DNA of 64,000 nucleotides from Acinetobacter sp. ANC 4648 (GTDB lineage Bacteria; Pseudomonadota; Gammaproteobacteria; Pseudomonadales; Moraxellaceae): NCBI RefSeq assembly GCF_002135345.1, contig NZ_NEGI01000006.1, positions 62,001 to 126,000 of the forward strand, read 5' to 3'. Shown piece by piece: positions 59,840 to 64,000 of this stretch (position 1 is its first letter; each line of letters starts with the position of its first letter). The notes under the pieces were generated by a model. It saw only the letters and a program-made list of their open reading frames with translations, ran no database searches and was not told where the DNA came from. The position numbers and the translations under genes were made by a program.

Positions 59840-60958
59840 ATGGATTTTAATGATTTATTGAATTTAATGATTGAACATCAAGCCTCTGACTTATTTGTCA
59901 CTGCTGATGTTGAACCATCCATGAAAATTAATGGACAGATTGTTCCTATTGCAAAAACAAAACTTACAGGTGAAATTGTTGGGCAATTGATTCACTCTAT
60001 TATGAGTGACAAGCAACGTAAAGAATTCGCAGATACCCGTGAATGTAACTTTGCAATTACCAATAAAGACAAAACTTCGCGTTTCCGTGTGAGTGCATTT
60101 CAACAACGTGATATGCCTGGAATGATTTTACGTCGGATCGAAACAGTTATTCCAACCATGGAAGAATTAAAACTTCCACCGATCTTAAAAGATTTAGCCA
60201 TGACTAAGCGTGGCATCATCATTTTTGTGGGCGCAACTGGTACGGGTAAATCCACTTCGCTTGCTTCAATTATTGGCTATCGTAATAAAAATTCAAAAGG
60301 TCACATTATTACGATTGAAGATCCGATTGAGTTTGTACATGAACATGCTGGTTGTATTATTACGCAACGTGAAGTGGGCATTGATACCGATTCTTTTGAA
60401 ATTGCTTTAAAAAATACTTTACGCCAAGCACCTGACGTTATTTTGATTGGTGAGATTCGTTCCCGCGAAACTATGGACTATGCCATTGCCTTTGCAGAAA
60501 CGGGACATTTAGTTTTTGCCACACTGCATGCTAACAATGCCAACCAAGCGATTGACCGAATTATTCACTTCTTTGAATCAGATCGTCATAGTCAATTGTT
60601 TATGGATTTATCCTTAAATTTAAGAGCAATGATCGCACAACAATTGATTCCCACTCCTGACGGTAATTCACGTCGTGCTGCGATTGAAATTCTGATTAAC
60701 TCACCACTAATTTCAGATTTAATTCGTAAAGGTGAAGTTCATGAAATTAAAGATTTGATGAAAAGATCCCGTGAACTCGGTATGCAAACTTTTGACCAAG
60801 CTTTATTCGAACTGTATAAAGCTGGGCAAATTACCTACAAAGATGCCTTAAAACATGCCGACTCTCCGAATGATTTACGTCTACAAATTAAATTAGATGA
60901 AGAAGGTGGTGCTCACTTGTTAAATGCCAACACTAAACTGACTTTTGATGGTCAATAA
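59840..60958 (+). CDS. pilU: Type IV pilus retraction ATPase PilU
   Basis: The 372-residue PilT paralogue has GATGTGKST (Walker A), DVILIGEIRSRETM (Walker B) and GHLVFATLHANNANQAIDRI. The extended C-terminus and the SPLISDLIRKGEVHEIKDLM segment in place of the PilT AIRNLIRE motif identify PilU. It works with PilT to retract pili under load. It shares a transcript with pilT and is followed by a strong terminator. Confidence 0.96.
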   Translation: MDFNDLLNLMIEHQASDLFVTADVEPSMKINGQIVPIAKTKLTGEIVGQLIHSIMSDKQRKEFADTRECNFAITNKDKTSRFRVSAFQQRDMPGMILRRIETVIPTMEELKLPPILKDLAMTKRGIIIFVGATGTGKSTSLASIIGYRNKNSKGHIITIEDPIEFVHEHAGCIITQREVGIDTDSFEIALKNTLRQAPDVILIGEIRSRETMDYAIAFAETGHLVFATLHANNANQAIDRIIHFFESDRHSQLFMDLSLNLRAMIAQQLIPTPDGNSRRAAIEILINSPLISDLIRKGEVHEIKDLMKRSRELGMQTFDQALFELYKAGQITYKDALKHADSPNDLRLQIKLDEEGGAHLLNANTKLTFDGQ

Positions 60959-60994
60959 TTTTGAATTTATATAGCCTAATTAAATATTAAGCTC

Positions 60995-61032
60995 AAAAAA
61001 GGAGAGATAAGTTCGCTTATCTCTCCTTTTTT
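60995..61032. terminator. Bidirectional terminator between pilU and fur
   Basis: Perfect 17-bp arms with a GGAGAGATAAG core close on a TTCG tetraloop and are flanked by A- and T-runs. It is one of the strongest terminators in the window. Confidence 0.93.
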
Positions 61033-61050
61033 TATTATATTTTTGTACTT

Positions 61051-61488
61051 TTATTTTTTACGATACGCTTCTTTACACTCAGCCGCATCACAATAACCAT
61101 ACAGATTCAGTGAATGTCCTGTCAGGATGAAACCAAACTTTTCAGCAACTTCATGCTGTTCATGTTCAATTGTATCATTAGTAAATTCAACCACTTTATT
61201 ACAATTTTGGCACACTAGATGATCATGATGATCATCTTGCATAATCTCAAAAACTGAATGATTATTTTCAAAATGATGACGTTGAATAATACCCGCTGCT
61301 TCAAATTGTGTTAATACACGATATACAGTTGCTAATCCTACATCTTCATTTTGTTCAAGTAATGTTTTATAAATGTCTTCTGCACTCAAGTGATGTTGTC
61401 TTGAGTTTTCCAATAATTCCAAAATTTTGATTCGTGGTAGGGTAACTTTAAGTCCAGCTTTGCGTAAATCTTGATTTGAAATAGCCAT
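61051..61488 (-). CDS. fur: Ferric uptake regulator Fur
   Basis: The 145-residue iron-responsive repressor has an N-terminal winged helix (LRKAGLKVTLPRIKILELLE, then GLATVYRVLTQFEAAGI) and a C-terminal metal-binding domain with HHFENNHSVFEI, DDHHDHLVCQNC and YCDAAEC, supplying the histidine and CxxC-type ligands. It represses iron-uptake genes when iron is plentiful. It is divergent from bamE, the usual arrangement. Confidence 0.97.
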   Translation of the reverse strand: MAISNQDLRKAGLKVTLPRIKILELLENSRQHHLSAEDIYKTLLEQNEDVGLATVYRVLTQFEAAGIIQRHHFENNHSVFEIMQDDHHDHLVCQNCNKVVEFTNDTIEHEQHEVAEKFGFILTGHSLNLYGYCDAAECKEAYRKK

Positions 61489-61600
61489 ATAAAAAGGTCT
61501 CGCAACAAATTTTAAGTTGGAATATGCAACAGAGTTGAGATGCAGTATGATCTATGATTGGATCAATTGCATCATAATTAATTTGGGATAGTGTAGCAAA

Positions 61601-61999
61601 ATGCAAAAAATCATGCTGACGTTATTCGTCGCTTCATTGCTTGGTGGTTGTTCTGTATTCGGAGTATACAAAGTTGATATTCCTCAAGGAACACCGTTAA
61701 CCCAAGCTCAAGCCTCAAAAATTCAAGTAGGTATGTCACACCAACAAGTTCGTTTCTTGTTGGGCAGCCCGACAGTGACTGATCCAATGAATCCATTACG
61801 TTGGGACTACATTTATAACTACATCCCAGGTACTTATGCTAAAAAAGCTAAGATTCCAGCAGCACATGGCCAACACTTAAAAGTTTATTTTAATGAGTCA
61901 GGCATTGTCACCAAAATTGAAGGCTTAGATAGCATTCCTGAATCTCAACCGGGCTTGCCAGCATCTAAAGAAGCGATTTTGAATGCGCCCCCACTATAG
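61601..61999 (+). CDS. bamE: Outer-membrane assembly lipoprotein BamE (OmlA/SmpA)
   Basis: The 132-residue lipoprotein has lipobox LLGGC (cysteine at residue 17), YKVDIPQGTPLTQ, the conserved VGMSHQQVRFLLGSP helix-strand and PLRWDYIYNY. BamE is the small subunit of the beta-barrel assembly machine at the outer membrane's inner face. It is monocistronic, with fur divergent upstream and rnfH convergent downstream. Confidence 0.95.
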   Translation: MQKIMLTLFVASLLGGCSVFGVYKVDIPQGTPLTQAQASKIQVGMSHQQVRFLLGSPTVTDPMNPLRWDYIYNYIPGTYAKKAKIPAAHGQHLKVYFNESGIVTKIEGLDSIPESQPGLPASKEAILNAPPL

Positions 62000-62017
62000 T
62001 CACTTTAGAATAAAAAG

Positions 62018-62040
62018 AAACCCCTCATTGAGGGGTTTTT
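62018..62040. terminator. Bidirectional terminator between bamE and rnfH
   Basis: AAACCCCTC / GAGGGGTTT arms on a short loop, with a T-run on the plus strand, lie between convergent genes. Confidence 0.85.
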
Positions 62041-62044
62041 CATA

Positions 62045-62380
62045 TCACTTCAATTGTTTAAAGCGATTACCTCGACAGTAGTTTCCAACTGGATTTGCAG
62101 CAGCACGATTGCGACGAATATCTTTAGGATTAATCGTCAATACCCGATAAATTTCGACACGATCACCCATTTGAAGTATCTGATTTTGATCCTTAATTTT
62201 GGTACCAAATATACCTAAGCTATACTGCTCAGGTAATGTGACCAGATTCTCGATTCCACTTTTCAGAATGGCATCCAGCGCAGTCATTCCATCCACATAG
62301 TTCACTTCAATATGAAATTGTTGTTCAGGCGTAGCATAAGCGACCCAAACTTTGGGGTGAGTAATTTTCTCTTCTCCCAT
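62045..62380 (-). CDS. rnfH: RnfH-family (UPF0125) protein
   Basis: The 111-residue beta-grasp, ubiquitin-like protein has KVWVAYATPEQQFHIEVNY at the start and LGIFGTKIKDQNQILQMGDRVEIYRVLTINPKDIRRNRA, the RnfH-family C-terminal signature. A basic tail of about 20 residues extends beyond it. The role is unclear; RnfH is often beside bamE and smpB. The ATG overlaps the stop codon of the upstream membrane-protein gene (TAATG). Confidence 0.9.
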   Translation of the reverse strand: MGEEKITHPKVWVAYATPEQQFHIEVNYVDGMTALDAILKSGIENLVTLPEQYSLGIFGTKIKDQNQILQMGDRVEIYRVLTINPKDIRRNRAAANPVGNYCRGNRFKQLK

Positions 62381-63462
62381 TAGATGAATTGTCCAATGAA
62401 TGAAATCATCGCCACTACAATCGATAACGGTAATACGATACGTACCGCAATCCGCCAGATATTATAAAATATTTCATTACTAAAACTCATCGCTTTACGT
62501 AAATGACTGATTTTCATAATCCAACCAGCAAAGATCGAATAAATTAAACAAATCACTAATCCCCAAAGCATCAAGATAGGATTTAAGATACTCTTTAAAT
62601 TGGGTATCGCCCAAACCAGTAATGCGACCAATAAAATTAGTACTTGAATCACAACTGCAATTTGACGTTGCGCTAACTGTTCACGCGCTAGCTGTAGCAT
62701 CAGTGCAGCTGCGACTACAGCCGCAAAAGTCATACTATATGCAGTAATTTGCGTACTCATGGCAAAATAGCCAAAAGCAATCACTGCAACGAACTGTGCT
62801 AACCAGATGGGTACGACTGTTTTACTAGATTGCTCTTGTTGCTGAATTTGTGAAAGACTGGTTTGCCAATACAATCCTAGTCCTAGACCATTGGCCACCA
62901 ATGCTAAAATAGTTGCATTGCCCCATTCTTTAAATTCAATTGCAGTCACATGCCAAGGTTGTAAAGCTGTACCGAGTACGTTAGCCAATATCAATGAAGC
63001 AATAGCACCTACTGCCGTTAAAAGTAGCAAAATTTGACGTGGTAAGTAGGACAGCACCAATGCAACAATCGCTAAACTAATCAAAACGAAATGAGCTTGA
63101 CTGGCTAATATTGAGTCATGTAACGCAATTTGACTAATATTAGAAAGAACTCCGCCGGCTAAGAAAGGAATAAATACCACCGCCAACCAACCAACAATAC
63201 GCCATCTTTGTGATGCATCAGCATCTCGTGTTAGTGCTGAAAGTGCATTTAAAGCTGTAGTTTTTGAACGCTTTGCCAACGCGACTTCTAAATAGCCTAT
63301 CGGTAAAGCGAGCAACACCATTGTGCCTAGCCATAACAACCAAAAATCAATTTGTCGATCAATTTGAATACTTAAACTCGGCGCTAACCCAGCAATAATA
63401 ATAAATGATAAACAAAATGCCATCAGCGGCGATAACCATCGTGACATAGAATTGTCCTGCAT
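62380..63462 (-). CDS. Multi-pass membrane protein, possibly related to sodium:neurotransmitter symporters
   Basis: The 360-residue product has 10 or 11 hydrophobic segments. The first two helices and the following PIGYLEVALAKRSKTTALNAL faintly recall the Pxx-hE-x-h-G-x-R region of the NSS/SNF transporters, but the family's FPYL motif is absent, so this is tentative. The ATG at 63462 follows ACGGAAC at good spacing; an upstream frame to 63546 lacks support and an ATG at 63447 is another option. The stop codon is coupled to the rnfH start. Confidence 0.72.
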   Translation of the reverse strand: MQDNSMSRWLSPLMAFCLSFIIIAGLAPSLSIQIDRQIDFWLLWLGTMVLLALPIGYLEVALAKRSKTTALNALSALTRDADASQRWRIVGWLAVVFIPFLAGGVLSNISQIALHDSILASQAHFVLISLAIVALVLSYLPRQILLLLTAVGAIASLILANVLGTALQPWHVTAIEFKEWGNATILALVANGLGLGLYWQTSLSQIQQQEQSSKTVVPIWLAQFVAVIAFGYFAMSTQITAYSMTFAAVVAAALMLQLAREQLAQRQIAVVIQVLILLVALLVWAIPNLKSILNPILMLWGLVICLIYSIFAGWIMKISHLRKAMSFSNEIFYNIWRIAVRIVLPLSIVVAMISFIGQFI

Positions 63463-63639
63463 GACGAGTTCCGTAAAAAAGTCTAATGCTATTTTGCCTT
63501 TGTCATAGCTGAAAATCAAAAGATTACAAAGAAAAAAGCAAATCATCTGATCAGATGACTTGCTGCGCTAAGTTGATGATTCAAATTTTATTATTTTTAT
63601 CCACTCTAGTTTTCTTATTCATACACCCAACATTGGTAT

Positions 63640-64000
63640 TTAAGAGAAAAAACGAGCAAACCAATTTTTACCTTTTTTCTTTTCATTCTCTTTAATAATA
63701 CCCATCATATTGGTCTTAACTGCCCCCACATAATCTGCATCATCGTGTTGAATATGGTTAATTAACCATTTCGATAATACTTCATGTAACTCACTTTCAA
63801 TTGAATATCCTTCATCAAAACGAGTCCGATAACTTTCAATTTTTTTAATAAATAAATCATGTACTCGTTTATGAGGTACACGATATTTATATTCAGCTTC
63901 TTCTTGTAAACTCTCTTCAAAGGTAAAATGAGACTGCGTATAATCAATAATATTATTGAGAATTTGTTTAACTCTTGCTTTATCTGTCCCTACGCTGATT
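63640..64000 (-). CDS. Bacteriohemerythrin, C-terminal part (5' end beyond the window)
   Basis: A minus-strand frame open at the right edge ends with the TAA at 63640-63642, giving about 119 residues. It contains the hemerythrin di-iron signatures HFTFEE, HKRVHDLF and WLINHIQHDDADYV, whose histidine, glutamate and aspartate residues bind the non-haem iron pair. It ends in a basic tail (KKKGKNWFARFFS). Such proteins carry or sense oxygen. The start lies outside the window. Confidence 0.88.
   Translation of the reverse strand, partial: ISVGTDKARVKQILNNIIDYTQSHFTFEESLQEEAEYKYRVPHKRVHDLFIKKIESYRTRFDEGYSIESELHEVLSKWLINHIQHDDADYVGAVKTNMMGIIKENEKKKGKNWFARFFS

Overview
The window looks like a stretch of chromosome from an Acinetobacter species (Gammaproteobacteria, Moraxellaceae). 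The evidence is the AT-rich composition; a carnitine-oxygenase operon whose CntA matches the A. baumannii enzyme at every metal ligand I could check; a wax ester synthase of the ADP1 AtfA type; an ABZJ_00895-type membrane protein; a tmRNA with the tag ANDESYALAA; and the local gene orders mreBCD-maf-rng, gatCAB, pilTU and fur/bamE/rnfH. I see no prophage, insertion sequence, CRISPR array or integrase. Most of the window is housekeeping or catabolic chromosome.

Layout. 1-4 kb: the 3' end of a flotillin gene, a small lipoprotein, a PlsC-type acyltransferase and a PrpF-family isomerase. 4-5.6 kb: an AroP-type permease and tRNA-Arg(CCT). 5.9-15.7 kb: a catabolic block for carnitine. It holds a six-gene minus-strand operon (D-malate/tartrate dehydrogenase, BCCT transporter, alpha/beta hydrolase, CntA, semialdehyde dehydrogenase, CntB), a divergent LysR regulator and a convergent outer-membrane porin. 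The operon reads as a complete route: carnitine uptake, oxygenolytic release of trimethylamine, oxidation of malic semialdehyde to malate, and oxidative decarboxylation to pyruvate. 16.5-22.8 kb: two tandem FadL-type channels, thrH, cysH and the wax ester synthase, so fatty-acid uptake and storage-lipid synthesis lie close together. 22.8-27.5 kb: a 57-codon small ORF and the rod-shape/RNase G cluster (mreB, mreC, mreD, maf, rng). 27.7-31 kb: gatCAB. 31-40 kb: a broken secreted-protein gene, several proteins I do not recognise, a YddG-type exporter, a DJ-1/PfpI protein, SbmA and GlpK.

40.3-46.4 kb: tmRNA, a Cache-GGDEF diguanylate cyclase, an EmrAB-type efflux pair and a PaaI-type thioesterase. 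46.5-50.1 kb: hemB, a thiO-like oxidase, a YfcH-type epimerase and an ABZJ_00895 protein. 50.2-50.4 kb: an unexplained, well-structured intergenic segment ending in a strong terminator-like hairpin, my best candidate for an undescribed RNA element. 50.5-64 kb: a small exported protein, sbcCD, a lipoprotein, a TesB-like thioesterase, yggS, pilT/pilU, fur, bamE, rnfH coupled to a multi-pass membrane protein, and the 3' part of a bacteriohemerythrin.

The most interesting non-gene signals are (1) the structured segment at 50.2-50.37 kb; (2) a cluster of TTTACTCT motifs, some forming AGAGTA-TT-TACTCT inverted repeats, upstream of both fadL genes; (3) a 40-bp near-palindrome 50 bp before the diguanylate cyclase; and (4) a secreted-protein gene split by a single in-frame stop. 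I did not find a convincing novel multi-gene system. Functions are assigned from recognised families and motifs only; no database search was possible.
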